Shown here piece by piece: positions 36,285 through 46,033 of a stretch of DNA of 64,000 bases. The position numbers and the translations under genes were made by a program. The notes under the pieces are model-generated. The model saw nothing but the letters and a program-made list of their open reading frames with translations. It had not been told where the DNA came from and did no database searches. Origin of the DNA: Shewanella piezotolerans WP3 (GTDB taxonomy: Bacteria > Pseudomonadota > Gammaproteobacteria > Enterobacterales > Shewanellaceae); the NCBI RefSeq assembly GCF_000014885.1, contig NC_011566.1, positions 2,833,501-2,897,500 of the forward strand. The letters run 5' to 3'. Positions within the stretch are counted from its first letter, which is position 1, and each line of letters opens with the position of its first letter.

Positions 36285-36821
36285 ATGTCCAACCACTTGG
36301 TCGTTACTGCAATGGGGGCCGACCGTCCAGGTATTGTGAGTAAATTCGCTCGACTAGCAAGTGAGTGCGACTGTGACATAGTCGACAGTCGTATGGCGTT
36401 GTTCGGCAATGAATTCACTTTAATTATGATGTTATCTGGCTCATGGCCTTCTATCACCAAGATGGAATCAACCTTACCTAGCTTAAGTGTTGAGCTAGAA
36501 CTGATGACAGTCATGAAACGGACAGCTAAACATACACCGAAAAATTACATTTCTCGCTTAGAAGTTAACTTCAGTGGTTTTGATCAACGTGGAACCATGA
36601 AGAAAATCACTCAATTTCTTGCCGATCGTTCATTAGATTTAGGGGCGGTAAAGTCCCACGCAGAAGAAGACGACACTGGCGAACCGACTCAAAACATCTC
36701 ATTGACCATAAATGTCCCTGAGAAAGTCGATCTTGAAAAGCTTGAAGTCAGTATTCATGAACTCGCGAAAGAATTGTCACTCGAGTGTACCTTGGAGCAT
36801 ATGCAAGGCATAGACAGCTAA
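36285..36821 (+). CDS. gcvR: Glycine cleavage system repressor GcvR (ACT-domain protein)
   Basis: 178 residues with two ACT domains (about 5-80 and 93-170). The openings are VVTAMGADRPGIVSKFARLA and VNFSGFDQRGTMKKITQFLA. It acts as a partner of the GcvA regulator in enterobacteria by binding glycine. Located in the dapA-gcvR-bcp order of Gammaproteobacteria, with bcp 18 bp downstream. The regulatory role in this genus is inherited from homology. Confidence 0.85.
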   Translation: MSNHLVVTAMGADRPGIVSKFARLASECDCDIVDSRMALFGNEFTLIMMLSGSWPSITKMESTLPSLSVELELMTVMKRTAKHTPKNYISRLEVNFSGFDQRGTMKKITQFLADRSLDLGAVKSHAEEDDTGEPTQNISLTINVPEKVDLEKLEVSIHELAKELSLECTLEHMQGIDS

Positions 36822-36838
36822 CGTTATAAGGAAAGGAT

Positions 36839-37306
36839 ATGCATACCTTAACAGTAGGCGATAAAGCGCCGGAGTTTACTCTACAAAATCAAAATGATGA
36901 GGCAATCAGCTTATCAAAAGCATTACAGTCAGGCCCAGTGTTGGTTTATTTTTACCCAAAAGCGTCAACACCTGGGTGCACAGTGCAAGCCTGTGGCTTA
37001 AGAGATAGTCAGCCACAACTTAATGACCTATCTGTTACCGTATTTGGAATTAGCCCAGATCCAGTCGCAAAGCTTAAGAAGTTCTCAGATAAGCAGTCGC
37101 TCAACTTCTCACTTCTAAGCGACGAAGACCATGCAATAGCCGATGCATTTGGTGTTTGGGGGGAGAAGAAATTTATGGGTAAAATTTACGACGGTATTCA
37201 CCGTCTAAGTTTCCTCGTGGGACAAGATGGTAATATTGCCCACGTGTTCAATAAATTTAAAACCAAAGATCACCATGAAGTGGTGCTCGCCTATTTAGCC
37301 GAGTAA
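36839..37306 (+). CDS. bcp: Thioredoxin-dependent thiol peroxidase (Bcp/PrxQ)
   Basis: 155 residues, cytoplasmic peroxiredoxin reducing organic hydroperoxides. The peroxidatic motif is F-Y-P-K-A-S-T-P-G-C-T-V-Q-A-C: the first Cys (about 45) is peroxidatic and the Cys five residues on is the resolving one of the PrxQ class. The C-terminal FKTKDHHEVVLAYL is normal. Follows gcvR in the same direction with an AAGGAAAGGAT site. Confidence 0.94.
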   Translation: MHTLTVGDKAPEFTLQNQNDEAISLSKALQSGPVLVYFYPKASTPGCTVQACGLRDSQPQLNDLSVTVFGISPDPVAKLKKFSDKQSLNFSLLSDEDHAIADAFGVWGEKKFMGKIYDGIHRLSFLVGQDGNIAHVFNKFKTKDHHEVVLAYLAE

Positions 37307-37322
37307 ACAACAGTCACGGAGT

Positions 37323-37351
37323 AAAAAGGAGCCTTGATGGCTCCTTTTTAT
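37323..37351. terminator. Bidirectional terminator between bcp and argO
   Basis: AAAAAGGAGCC pairs with GGCTCCTTTTT, with A-run and T-run on opposite sides, serving the two converging genes. Confidence 0.85.
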
Positions 37352-37355
37352 TAAT

Positions 37356-37967
37356 TTATAAGTAAGGATATAATAAGGCTAAAGCAATAGACCACATTGT
37401 CAGGCAGATAAATCTGTCGAGGTAGCACCACGCCTTAGGTTTCTGAAATATAGGGCTTAGGTAACGAGCACCGATACTTAAACTGAAAAACCATACGAAT
37501 GATGCTAACACTGCTCCAGCGCCAAACCATTGCTTGGCAGTGCCTTCAAACTGCACACTAATGCTTCCAAGCAAAACCACCGTATCTAAATACAAGTGTG
37601 GATTAAGAAAGCTAATTGCTAATGTTGTAATGACAGCTTTTTTGAGACTATCAGCAGCCAACTCTTGCTCGCCTTCCATTTTTTGCTCAGTAAAAGACGA
37701 TTTCAGTGCGCCATAACCATATATAAACAGAAAAATAGCCCCACCAAAACTGGCGATATCTTTGATCAGCGGAAAAGCAAGTATAAGATGCCCTAGCCCA
37801 GCAACACCTGCAGTAATCATAATGGCATCAATAAAAGAGCACAGTGCGGCAATCGGCAACGAGTGTGATTGCTTCAACCCCTGTTTTAGTACAAATGCGT
37901 TTTGTGCCCCAACCGCCATGATGAGACTACCACCGATTGCCATTCCCTGAATGAATGCTGTTTGCAT
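37356..37967 (-). CDS. argO: LysE/ArgO-family amino-acid exporter
   Basis: 203 residues, six membrane helices. The N-terminal GGSLIMAVGAQNAFVLKQGL is the signature of the LysE/ArgO exporters, and FLNPHLYLDTVVLLGS the second conserved part. It faces away from the LysR regulator at 38090 across a 120-bp gap, the arrangement seen for argO-argP. Likely exports arginine (or lysine) under the control of that regulator. Confidence 0.88.
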   Translation of the reverse strand: MQTAFIQGMAIGGSLIMAVGAQNAFVLKQGLKQSHSLPIAALCSFIDAIMITAGVAGLGHLILAFPLIKDIASFGGAIFLFIYGYGALKSSFTEQKMEGEQELAADSLKKAVITTLAISFLNPHLYLDTVVLLGSISVQFEGTAKQWFGAGAVLASFVWFFSLSIGARYLSPIFQKPKAWCYLDRFICLTMWSIALALLYPYL

Positions 37968-38089
37968 GATATTACCTAAAATATGAAGACGACGAATTAG
38001 CGTGCAGAATATTCTTCAAATAAAAATAAGTACAACTAATTTAATTTATGTATCATAAGTTAAACTTATAACAGAGTGTATTGTCACCA

Positions 38090-38989
38090 ATGTTTGATTA
38101 CGCCCACCTAAAAGCATTATCGATAGTGGTTTCACAAGGAGGTTTTGATAAAGCAGCTAAACACCTCTACATTAGCCAGTCAGCAGTCTCACAGCGGATA
38201 AAACAGCTCGAAGACAAGGTAGGACAAGCTTTAGTCGTTCGAGCCTCCCCTGTTTATGCTACGGAAATGGGAAAGCGACTGCTGAGGCATTATGCTCAAG
38301 TGCAATTACTTGAGAGTGAACTGCGCACTGAAATGAATGTTGATGACCCTTCGCTGCCGACGATTGTGCGTATCGCCGTCAACGCCGATAGTTTGGCGAC
38401 TTGGTTTTTACCGGCGTTGACTGAAGTTTTTAAACGTCACAAATGGTTATTAGAACTAGTGGTTGATGATGAAGCCTATACGCATCATTTGCTAAAAAGT
38501 GGCGACGCTGTTGGCTGTGTTACCACCAGTCAATCTCCAATGGCGGGCTGCAGTAGCGAATACCTTGGCAACATGGAATACATGTGTGTGGCGACGCCAG
38601 AGTTTATAACCCACCACTTTGCTCAATTACCTCAGCAGCCAGATTCCATACTTACTGCACCAGCGGTGGTCTTTTCCACCAAAGATAAGCTTCACGATAA
38701 GTTTCTTAATTTCTATTTTGGCATCAATGAGGGAAGTACACGAGAACATAAGATACCTTCGTCAGAAAGTTTTCTCGAAGCGATAACAATGGGATTAGGT
38801 TATGGTTTGGTGGCTCATCTACAAGCAAGGCCTTTATTGGAGAGTGGAGACTTAATTGAAGTATTCCCAGGAAAACGAATGCAGGTGCCCCTTTACTGGC
38901 AACATTGGAACATCAAAGCTAAACAAACAACCATCGTTTATCGCTCCTTGGCAGCCACTGCACGCCACCTACTCATAAACCCTGAATAA
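38090..38989 (+). CDS. argP: LysR-type regulator ArgP
   Basis: 299 residues from ATG 38090; the frame opens with TTG at 38081 but the MFDYAHLKAL start is standard. Winged HTH at 1-62 (GFDKAAKHLYISQSAVSQRI), linker helix, and effector domain (about 90-290). The homology and divergence from argO indicate ArgP, the arginine/lysine-responsive activator of argO. The shared 38.0 kb gap is A+T-rich, fitting the regulator's binding preference. Confidence 0.9.
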   Translation: MFDYAHLKALSIVVSQGGFDKAAKHLYISQSAVSQRIKQLEDKVGQALVVRASPVYATEMGKRLLRHYAQVQLLESELRTEMNVDDPSLPTIVRIAVNADSLATWFLPALTEVFKRHKWLLELVVDDEAYTHHLLKSGDAVGCVTTSQSPMAGCSSEYLGNMEYMCVATPEFITHHFAQLPQQPDSILTAPAVVFSTKDKLHDKFLNFYFGINEGSTREHKIPSSESFLEAITMGLGYGLVAHLQARPLLESGDLIEVFPGKRMQVPLYWQHWNIKAKQTTIVYRSLAATARHLLINPE

Positions 38990-39012
38990 AAAGGGGCATC
39001 AGCCCCTTTATG
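38988..39012 (+). terminator. Terminator after argP
   Basis: AAAGGGGC and GCCCCTTT with an ATCA loop directly overlap the end of argP; also usable from the perM side. Confidence 0.75.
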
Positions 39013-39033
39013 TTTATCGATATGGCGACCAAC

Positions 39034-40128
39034 TTATTTAGCCAAAGGCTCTGCTTTGGCTGTTTCTTCTACCGCAGCACCATGAACTGGCCATGCGTTA
39101 ATTACCGCTTTTACTAAAGATGCTAAAGGAATGGCAAAGAAAACGCCCCATACGCCCCACAGTCCTCCAAACACCAATACTGCGGCGATAATAAATACTG
39201 GGTGCAAATCAACGGCATCTGAAAAGAGTATAGGCACGAGTAAGTTACCGTCCAAGGCTTGGATAATACCGTAGCCGATCATCAAGTAACCAAACTCTGA
39301 ACTGATCCCCCATTGGAAAAATGCGACTAATGCAATCGGCAGTGTCACAAGCGTAGCCCCAACATAAGGGATCAACACTGACAGTCCCGTTAATACCCCA
39401 AGCAGCGCTGCGTACCTTAGATCCATCACCGCAAAGAAGGCATAACTGACGACACCTATGATTACTATTTCGATGATCTTTCCACGAATATAGTTAAAGA
39501 TCTGCTGATGCATTTCGTTCCAAACTTTGCGTGCTAAATCTCGATTGGAAGGGAAAAAACGCTTGCTCGCCCGAAGTAGTTCATCTTTATCTTTTAAGAA
39601 GAAGAACACCAAAAGCGGAACTAAAATTGCGTATACCATTAGCACTAACAATGAAGCTGAATAACCGAGTAATTGCTTACCGATATCCAGTAAGTGCTGA
39701 GTATCAAGCATTTTTTTCAGCTCTGCGACCATGGTGTCTAACTGTGTTGGATTAACGAACTGCGGATATTGATTAATAAACTGCTGCGCTGTAAATAACC
39801 CTTTATCTATCATGCTTGGCAAATCACCTATAAGGCTAACACCCTGCTTCCAAAGACTTGGGATCAAACCAAAACTAATCAATAACATCAAACCGATGAA
39901 TAGAATTAACACTAACGAAGCGGCCGTTGTACGGTTAATCCCAATACGCGCCATCTGGGCAACTGGCCACTCCAATAAAAAAGCGAGCACTAGCGCGACT
40001 AATAACGGTGCTAGTAAACCTCCTGCGAAATAGATAGCGAGTGCTAAACCAGCAAGAATAAGCACTAAAGTTACAGCTTGGGGATCACTAAAACGTTCTT
40101 TGTACCAACGACTTAAGATTGTTAACAT
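39034..40128 (-). CDS. perM: AI-2E family transporter (PerM)
   Basis: 364 residues, inner-membrane, about eight helices. Contains an N-terminal pair of helices (LVLILAGLALAIYFAGGLLAPLLVAL), a long soluble segment with LLDIGKQLLGYSAS, and the conserved VSYAFFAVMDLRYAALLGVLTGLSVLIPYVGA region. The last helices carry the PLASLVKAVINAW end. Its place beside bepA and bcp matches the enteric perM locus. The transported substrate is unknown. Confidence 0.85.
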   Translation of the reverse strand: MLTILSRWYKERFSDPQAVTLVLILAGLALAIYFAGGLLAPLLVALVLAFLLEWPVAQMARIGINRTTAASLVLILFIGLMLLISFGLIPSLWKQGVSLIGDLPSMIDKGLFTAQQFINQYPQFVNPTQLDTMVAELKKMLDTQHLLDIGKQLLGYSASLLVLMVYAILVPLLVFFFLKDKDELLRASKRFFPSNRDLARKVWNEMHQQIFNYIRGKIIEIVIIGVVSYAFFAVMDLRYAALLGVLTGLSVLIPYVGATLVTLPIALVAFFQWGISSEFGYLMIGYGIIQALDGNLLVPILFSDAVDLHPVFIIAAVLVFGGLWGVWGVFFAIPLASLVKAVINAWPVHGAAVEETAKAEPLAK

Positions 40129-40219
40129 TCATTTATCCTAATGCGACAGTGAGTGTTTTGTACTACTGTCGATAAAAAAGATGTTCTACATCTAAAATGT
40201 AAAACAGTTTAAAGTCACT

Positions 40220-40441
40220 TTACTTAGTGATCTCAAGTGCTAAAACAGACTCTTTCGATTGTATTATTTGGTGATGATAACCGACTTTTTTTAAAAAACG
40301 GGGAACATCTTGCCTAGAACCGGGGTCTGATAACAAAACCCTTAGCTTTTCGCCGGTGTCGATCTGCTTTAAAGCTAATTTAACTTTTACGAGTGGCAAT
40401 GGACAGCGAAAGGCTGTTAAATCAATAATAATCATAATCAA
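40220..40441 (-). CDS. TusA-like sulfurtransferase
   Basis: 73 residues, with the family CPxP motif as FRCPLPLVKVKL (Cys13 as the sulfur-carrying residue) and the C-terminal strand pattern. It differs from canonical TusA, which has a longer N-terminus, so it belongs to the broader SirA/TusA/YedF family. Role as sulfur carrier is likely; the partner is not identifiable here. Confidence 0.8.
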   Translation of the reverse strand: MIMIIIDLTAFRCPLPLVKVKLALKQIDTGEKLRVLLSDPGSRQDVPRFLKKVGYHHQIIQSKESVLALEITK

Positions 40442-40546
40442 CTTGCTATAAACAATCTAAGGCTATTATCCTAATAAGCAGTGCAAACCACAAGCAAGCA
40501 TTGTGGCCTTACAACAAGAAAAGCATAGCCCAATTTAAGGATCCGC

Positions 40547-42004
40547 TTGAGCAAATTAACTTTTTCGAAATCTATTATTGCAGGAACATTGGCCTTCACC
40601 TTAGCAGCCTCACCTGTTACCTACGCCAATAACGACCTTCCTGATTTAGGTACAGCGGCAGTCAATACATTCAGTTTAGAAAAAGAGACCGAGTATGGTG
40701 ACGCGTATATGCGCGTTATTAGGTCATCGGCGCCGATGCTCAATGATCCAGTGTTGAATCAGTATTTAACCGAGCTAGGTAATAAACTCGTTGCCCATGC
40801 AACGGGTGTTAAAACGCCTTTCTACTTTTTCTTACTTCGAAACGATGAGATCAACGCATTTGCATTTTTTGGCGGTCACGTCGGCGTACATACTGGTTTA
40901 TTTTTAAATGCTGATACTGAAAGTGAACTCGCTTCTGTACTTGGACACGAAATTACTCACGTTACTCAACGTCACTTAGCGCGATCTTTAGAAGCACAGC
41001 AGAAAAGCTCAACTGCTACAATTGCCGGCATGCTTGGCGCTATTCTACTTACAATAGCATCACCACAAGCGGGTATGGCAGCACTCGCAACTACGCAAGC
41101 ATTGTCTACTCAGGCTAAAATCAACTACACCCGAATGCATGAAAAAGAAGCAGACCGAATCGGCATGCAAATATTGGTTGATGCAGGCTTTGATCCCAAT
41201 GGCGCAGCAAATTTCTTTGGTAAACTCGCTTCGCGCTACAGATTCACTACCAAGCCACCACAAATGTTGTTGACTCACCCATTACCAGAGTCGCGAATTT
41301 CTGAAGCAAGAATTAGAGCACAACAATATCCATTACGTCATGTACCAGACAATTTGAACTTCCAATTGGCAAAAGCGCGGATCCAAGTTAGGTTCTCAGG
41401 CTACAGCGAGGCCGCGGTATTATCGATGTTTGAGAAACAGTTGAAGCATCATCGATATACGTTTAGAAGCGCAGCTGAGTACGGCAAAGCCCTTGCCTAT
41501 TTTAGAATGGATAAATTTGAAGAATCAGAAGAAATCATTGATGAATTACTGGCTAAAGAACCCAATAATTTGTTCTTTATAGATACCAAAACCGATCTAT
41601 TAACCCAAAAAGGTGATTACAAATCTGCTATTGCTCTGTTATTGAACCAGCAGAAAATAAAACCGACCTCAAGCGTTGTTAACACCAACTTGGCCAACGT
41701 TTATATTGAGAATGATCAAACCGAAAAAGCGATACCACTACTTGAAGATCTTATTTTCCTCAACAAACAAGATCAACTTGCTTATTTTCTGCTGACAGAA
41801 GCCTATAGAAAGAATGGCAACAAAGCGATGGAACACTTTGTGAAAGCTGAATCTTTAGCACTTTCGGCTGATTATAAGACCGCCATTGATCAGCTGAATT
41901 TTGCTTATAAACAGTCCAAAGAGAACCCACTGCAATTAGCACGGATAGAAGCAAGGATCAGACAATTTAGGCAAGCAGATAGGGCAATGGAATCACTGCA
42001 GTAA
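40547..42004 (+). CDS. bepA: Beta-barrel assembly-enhancing protease BepA (M48)
   Basis: 485 residues, periplasmic. Signal peptide at 1-27, zinc motif H-E-I-T-H at 134-138, the third ligand Glu in MHEKEADRIGMQI near 201, and four or more TPR repeats in the C-terminal half (residues about 300-470). The start is TTG at 40547 with AAGGAT at good distance. It chaperones or degrades outer-membrane proteins with the BAM complex. It leads the ArsC-like and DUF2069 genes, as in E. coli bepA-yfgD. Confidence 0.93.
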   Translation: MSKLTFSKSIIAGTLAFTLAASPVTYANNDLPDLGTAAVNTFSLEKETEYGDAYMRVIRSSAPMLNDPVLNQYLTELGNKLVAHATGVKTPFYFFLLRNDEINAFAFFGGHVGVHTGLFLNADTESELASVLGHEITHVTQRHLARSLEAQQKSSTATIAGMLGAILLTIASPQAGMAALATTQALSTQAKINYTRMHEKEADRIGMQILVDAGFDPNGAANFFGKLASRYRFTTKPPQMLLTHPLPESRISEARIRAQQYPLRHVPDNLNFQLAKARIQVRFSGYSEAAVLSMFEKQLKHHRYTFRSAAEYGKALAYFRMDKFEESEEIIDELLAKEPNNLFFIDTKTDLLTQKGDYKSAIALLLNQQKIKPTSSVVNTNLANVYIENDQTEKAIPLLEDLIFLNKQDQLAYFLLTEAYRKNGNKAMEHFVKAESLALSADYKTAIDQLNFAYKQSKENPLQLARIEARIRQFRQADRAMESLQ

Positions 42005-42067
42005 ATGTGACTCACGTCACCATTTAAAGTATGATACTGGCACAATTAGCAGAAGCATAAAATAACT

Positions 42068-42418
42068 ATGACTAACGTAAGCATTATTCACAATCCTAGA
42101 TGCTCAAAAAGCAGACAAACTCTTGCATTACTTGAAGAACAAGGCTGCGAGATTACTATCATTGAGTATTTGAAAACGCCACTTTCAGCCACTGAAATCA
42201 GCAGCATTCAATCAAAGCTTGGGGTGACGCCAAGAGAGATGATGCGAGTGAAAGAAGATGAATACAAGCAGCAAAATTTAGCAGATATAAATGTCACTGA
42301 CGCACAGTTAATTCAAGCTATGGTTAATACACCTAAATTAATAGAGCGTCCAATTGTATTGGCAAATGATAAAGCTGCAATCGGTCGCCCACCAGAAAAC
42401 GTACTAACCATTTTATAA
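42068..42418 (+). CDS. ArsC-like (YfgD-type) reductase
   Basis: 116 residues, thioredoxin-fold, glutaredoxin-linked arsenate reductase family. The N-terminal H-N-P-R-C-S-K-S-R-Q carries the catalytic Cys, and the RPIVLANDKAAIGRPPENV end is typical. Downstream of bepA it is the positional match of E. coli yfgD, which is not part of an ars operon, so a role in arsenic resistance is unproven. Confidence 0.88.
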   Translation: MTNVSIIHNPRCSKSRQTLALLEEQGCEITIIEYLKTPLSATEISSIQSKLGVTPREMMRVKEDEYKQQNLADINVTDAQLIQAMVNTPKLIERPIVLANDKAAIGRPPENVLTIL

Positions 42419-42430
42419 GAGAGCAAGTAA

Positions 42431-42802
42431 ATGGAGTCATCCACCCTTTTTAAACTATGCCGTATTGGGTATCTGCTTTTGGTCGTTATGCTGAGCTACT
42501 GGTTTATTCAGCAAGGTGTATCTGGTGAATACTCGATGCTTTTTAGCCTGTTATGGTTAATCCCACTGTTGCTGCCTTTAAAAGGGATATTAACAGGAAA
42601 ACCTTATACTTATGCTTGGGCAAGTTTTATTTTATGTTTATACATGCTGCACGCGCTTACATTGGTATATGTTACAGAGACTAACTTAGCTTTCGCTGTT
42701 ATCGAATCCTTGCTAATAGGCGTGTTATTGATTGGTTTTCCATTTTACGCTCGCACCCGAGGCCGCGAATTAGGGCTTGGACTAAAGAAAAAGAAAAAGT
42801 AA
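42431..42802 (+). CDS. DUF2069-like membrane protein
   Basis: 123 residues, four hydrophobic helices at about 8-26, 35-52, 58-83 and 88-110, and a basic C-terminus (ELGLGLKKKKK). It begins 12 bp after the ArsC-like gene and closes the bepA unit. The family match is on topology and context; function unknown. Confidence 0.75.
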   Translation: MESSTLFKLCRIGYLLLVVMLSYWFIQQGVSGEYSMLFSLLWLIPLLLPLKGILTGKPYTYAWASFILCLYMLHALTLVYVTETNLAFAVIESLLIGVLLIGFPFYARTRGRELGLGLKKKKK

Positions 42803-42815
42803 TCGACAGCAATTA

Positions 42816-42842
42816 TAGGCTGGTATCTGCCAGCCTTTCTAT
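42816..42842 (+). terminator. Terminator after the DUF2069-like gene
   Basis: AGGCTGG pairs with CCAGCCT around TATCTG, followed by TTCT. Moderate strength; it closes the bepA operon. Confidence 0.75.
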
Positions 42843-43320
42843 TTGGCAAATCTCCCCTTCTCCTTTACTCCCTGTCAAAAGTACCTTGTTCACTCTTATT
42901 GCACGATAAAAGAGATGCTCGTCAGCCTATATATACCAATAGTTGAACTACTGTTCTAGCGGCTTAGCAGAGTGTTTCTGGCGAACTAATTCAAGGCGGA
43001 TAAATGACACCATGGTTGTTCCCTTATAAGTTTATTCAACGCAGAAGTAGGAAGCCAAAACACTCCTTACAGGCGAGTTTTAGCGGCTCTGATGCTGCGT
43101 TAATGAACTTGAACCTAGTTTAACTATGCTCATCATTCATTGCTAACCACATGGATGTGGTGAATATCATTAATGCAGGAGCATTTAATGACCTTACCCC
43201 AAAGCCACTAAATTCTCGCTGAGCGGTCAAATCTTTATACTGATTGGTATAACAGACAAATATGTTGAAGAAACAACCTGCATGCTATATTAAATTAATA
43301 GCAAAACAATAATAACAAGA
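42843..43320. other. Intergenic stretch with a divergent relative of the MITE family
   Basis: No open frame of quality. It holds the element at 42934-43249. The lipoprotein gene promoter must lie in the last ~80 bp before 43339; no clear box. Confidence 0.5.
42934..43249. repeat. Divergent member of the MITE family (about 316 bp)
   Basis: Ends TACCAATAG and CTGATTGGTA. A core phrase of the right arm (CGCTGAGCGGTCAAATCTTT) parallels CGCTGAATGGTCAAACTTTT in the 54-kb copy. The flanks (ATA and TAA) do not form a clean 3-bp duplication; at most TA is shared. Confidence 0.6.
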
Positions 43321-43338
43321 AAGATTTGAGGTCGGGCA

Positions 43339-45267
43339 ATGTTACGCAAAAATCAACTAATATTACTAAGTATATTCTCACTTACCGCATGTCGTGGAAG
43401 TAGCGACAGTGCCGATAATGATTTAATTATCCCTCCTGCCACCGATGTACTTGCGCGTTGTGAAGTGCAATCAAACCTCGAGAAAGTATCGAGTTCATCT
43501 AACATAAGCTTTTATACAGAGCCAAGTTATCAATCGTTGCAACCCGCAGTAATAGCAGCAAGCATAAACAATGCTGATAGTTCAAATTACGCCTTTAGTT
43601 GGTCCCAAAAATCAGGGGAATCACTAATATTAAAATCGACTCATAGCCCTATGCTTGCTTTTACCGCTCCAACAGGTGGTCGCTATGAATTTGAGCTCAC
43701 GGCTATAAGTGAAAATAATTCATATAGTGCTATTACAGCGATTGACGTTGTTGAAGGCCAAACAAACCCATTAGCAATACGAGTTGATCATTAGGTAACA
43801 ATGGGGTCTGGCGTTAGTTTTAGAATCGATACCCCCCCATCAGCGGTACCAGGAGATATCAGTTGGTGTTTAGCAGCTGGGCCTGACATAAATGTTGACC
43901 TTTCAAATTTAGAAAACCCGCTATTTACCGCACCAGAAGTAGAGCAAGATACTTTTACTATTTTAAGAGCATCAGCAACAGTCAATGGCCATCAAAGCTC
44001 TGATGACGTACATATACTCATCACCAAAGAAGCTGCAATTACCTCCCAATATTTCGACTCTCCACTCGCTAGGACATTCAGTTATCAAGGTCAATCACCT
44101 TATAGGTCGGTATTACGTGATTGTGTTTACTCTAATCAATTAGAGCAAACTTGTACGATAGAGCAATTGCCACTTATCGGTCAGGAGGCAAACGGCGGTA
44201 AGCAACAGATTCTTGATAGGCTTTTAGTTTCACACCAATGGATGGGAGAAAACTTCGAGTATTTTCTGGATAACTTAGATCCGGATAGCGACTTTGCAAC
44301 CTTGCTTCAATCAGTAACGGCGATTGTTATTAGCTACGATGTTCGGCCCTCATTCTACTGGGTCGCTACAGGTGCCATCTACCTTGATCCTAACGACTTG
44401 TGGTTGCTTGCAGAAGAGAGGGATTCCATCAATGAAGCGCCAGATTATCGCAGTGGTTTCGGCAATGAATTACAGTTTCTTATGCCATGGCGCTATGTGA
44501 AGAATAACCAATATACTTCTTATATTACCCCACGTAGCACCCGCGTTAACCGTACAGCAGCAGAGATGCAGCCAGACTTAGCGTCCCTGCTCTATCTCGA
44601 ACTCGCCCACGCCAATGATTTTTTCCCTCGCAGTATTCATGATGACCTAGAGGGTCCGACACTATTGGATGATTATGAAACAAGAAATAGTCATCAGTTG
44701 CTTGTTTCAGATCAGTTAACAGCTAAATACCCATTAAACAGCACTGAAATGGCGAGCTTGGCAAATGTCAGTTTTAGAGGTGAGTCGGCAACCAATCAGC
44801 AAAAGTCATACACACCAAGTGATATCAGTAGTTTTTTTGCAGCTGATACTGCACCTGATTACTACGCATACTCTACACGCAGAGAAGATGCAGCGATGCT
44901 ATTTGAAGAAGCGATGATGAGCCATAGACTCGGTATTCAAAGGGATGTAGGTATAACCGATAAACCAGAAGTAATTTCTGCAGATACAATTAAAGTTGAT
45001 TGGGGACAAAGGGGAAGAATTGGCGATGATACGCTGCAAAATAGAGCTGCCTTTGTTATTAATGAGATAATTCCTGAGCTTGATGCAACAACACTAGTGA
45101 AAAACTTACCTCAGCCTATTCCTATGGCGCAAGGAGCAACTTGGTCTGAAAACCTTGCAATTTCCCCAACATCGAAGAACTTAGTTAATCGAACACAGGT
45201 CGCCATTACAGCAAACACTCCAGCAGTAACATTAAGTGGTAGCAGGCACCAAACTCCCGTAGAGTAA
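43339..45267 (+). pseudogene. Large lipoprotein gene interrupted by one in-frame TAG
   Basis: The N-terminal piece (43339-43794, 151 residues) has a lipobox L-T-A-C (Cys18) and two Ig-like strands ending DVVEGQTNPLAIRVDH. A TAG at 43792 follows, then the same frame continues V-T-M-G-S-G-V-S-F-R-I-D and runs 488 codons further to 45267. The second half again begins with an Ig-like domain and then a ~400-residue region (QGQSPYRSVLRDC and others) of unknown type. A single CAG-to-TAG change would produce this. The stop codon TAA at the end is also the target site of a MITE. Function unknown. Confidence 0.6.
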
Positions 45268-45960
45268 TACCAATTGCATGAAAAGTTTGACCATTCAGCG
45301 GGAATTCAAAACGTTGTAGGCAAGTAGTGGGGTTTGAGCTAATAGTTATTCTCGGCTCTGGCATCCTGCTTCGCTCTCGATAATTGCTCCTGCATTATTC
45401 TACCTTCGACCATCCTTGGTCTCGTACCTCCTAAATCTGACCGCCAAGGAAGGCCGGAATGTCTTATTTTGTATGGAACAAAATAGACCATTTAATCGTA
45501 TATCCAAATCCCATAGCGAAGCATACAGCGTTTGCCAATTTGTTTAACCTCAGCCGCACTACGTGAGCCCTTCAGTCTTTTCACTTCTGCTTTGCATTGG
45601 CTTAAAAGGGAATAATACCAATTGCATTAAAAGTTTGACCATTCAGCGGGAATTCAAAACGTTGTAGGCAAGTAGTGGAATTTGAGCTAATAGTTATTCT
45701 ATATCCAAATCCCATAGCGAAGCATACAGCGTTTTTGAAACCCGCACTACGTGAGCCCTTCAGTCTTTCCACTTCTACTTTGCATTGGCTTAAAAGGGAA
45801 TAACCATTTCTTTACCAATGCGCTTTGAATTGAAATGGCTGAGGGGCTCTGAAATGGTCAAATACTTAATGCAATTGGTATAACTATTTCTTTACCAATG
45901 CGCTTTGAATTGAAAAGGCTAAGGGGCTCTGAAATGGTCAAATACTTAATGCAATTGGTA
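45268..45960. repeat. MITE copy 2 (425 bp without the nested insertion)
   Basis: Begins TACCAATTGCATGAA at 45268, right after the TAA stop of the lipoprotein gene. It ends CAATTGGTA at 45960, followed by TAA, so the 3-bp target duplication is TAA. It contains copy 3 (45616-45880) inside. It is the longest interior version, keeping stretches that copies 1 and 3 have lost. Confidence 0.87.
45616..45880. repeat. MITE copy 3, nested inside copy 2 (265 bp)
   Basis: Runs from TACCAATTGCATTAA to TTAATGCAATTGGTA and is flanked by TAA on both sides. Removing it with one TAA restores the continuous copy 2 interior (AAGGGAATAA joined to CTATTTC), which proves insertion by transposition after copy 2 was in place. 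Confidence 0.88.
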
Positions 45961-45980
45961 TAAAAGATAATAAACCTGCG

Positions 45981-46019
45981 CAACAAAAAGCCCAGTGTAT
46001 TAACTGGGCTTTTTGTTGC
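45981..46019 (-). terminator. Terminator after hda
   Basis: AAAAAGCCCAGT pairs with ACTGGGCTTTTT around a GTATTA loop, with A and T runs on both sides; long outer pairing CAAC/GTTG. Confidence 0.88.
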
Positions 46020-46033
46020 AAGACTTTCAACAC

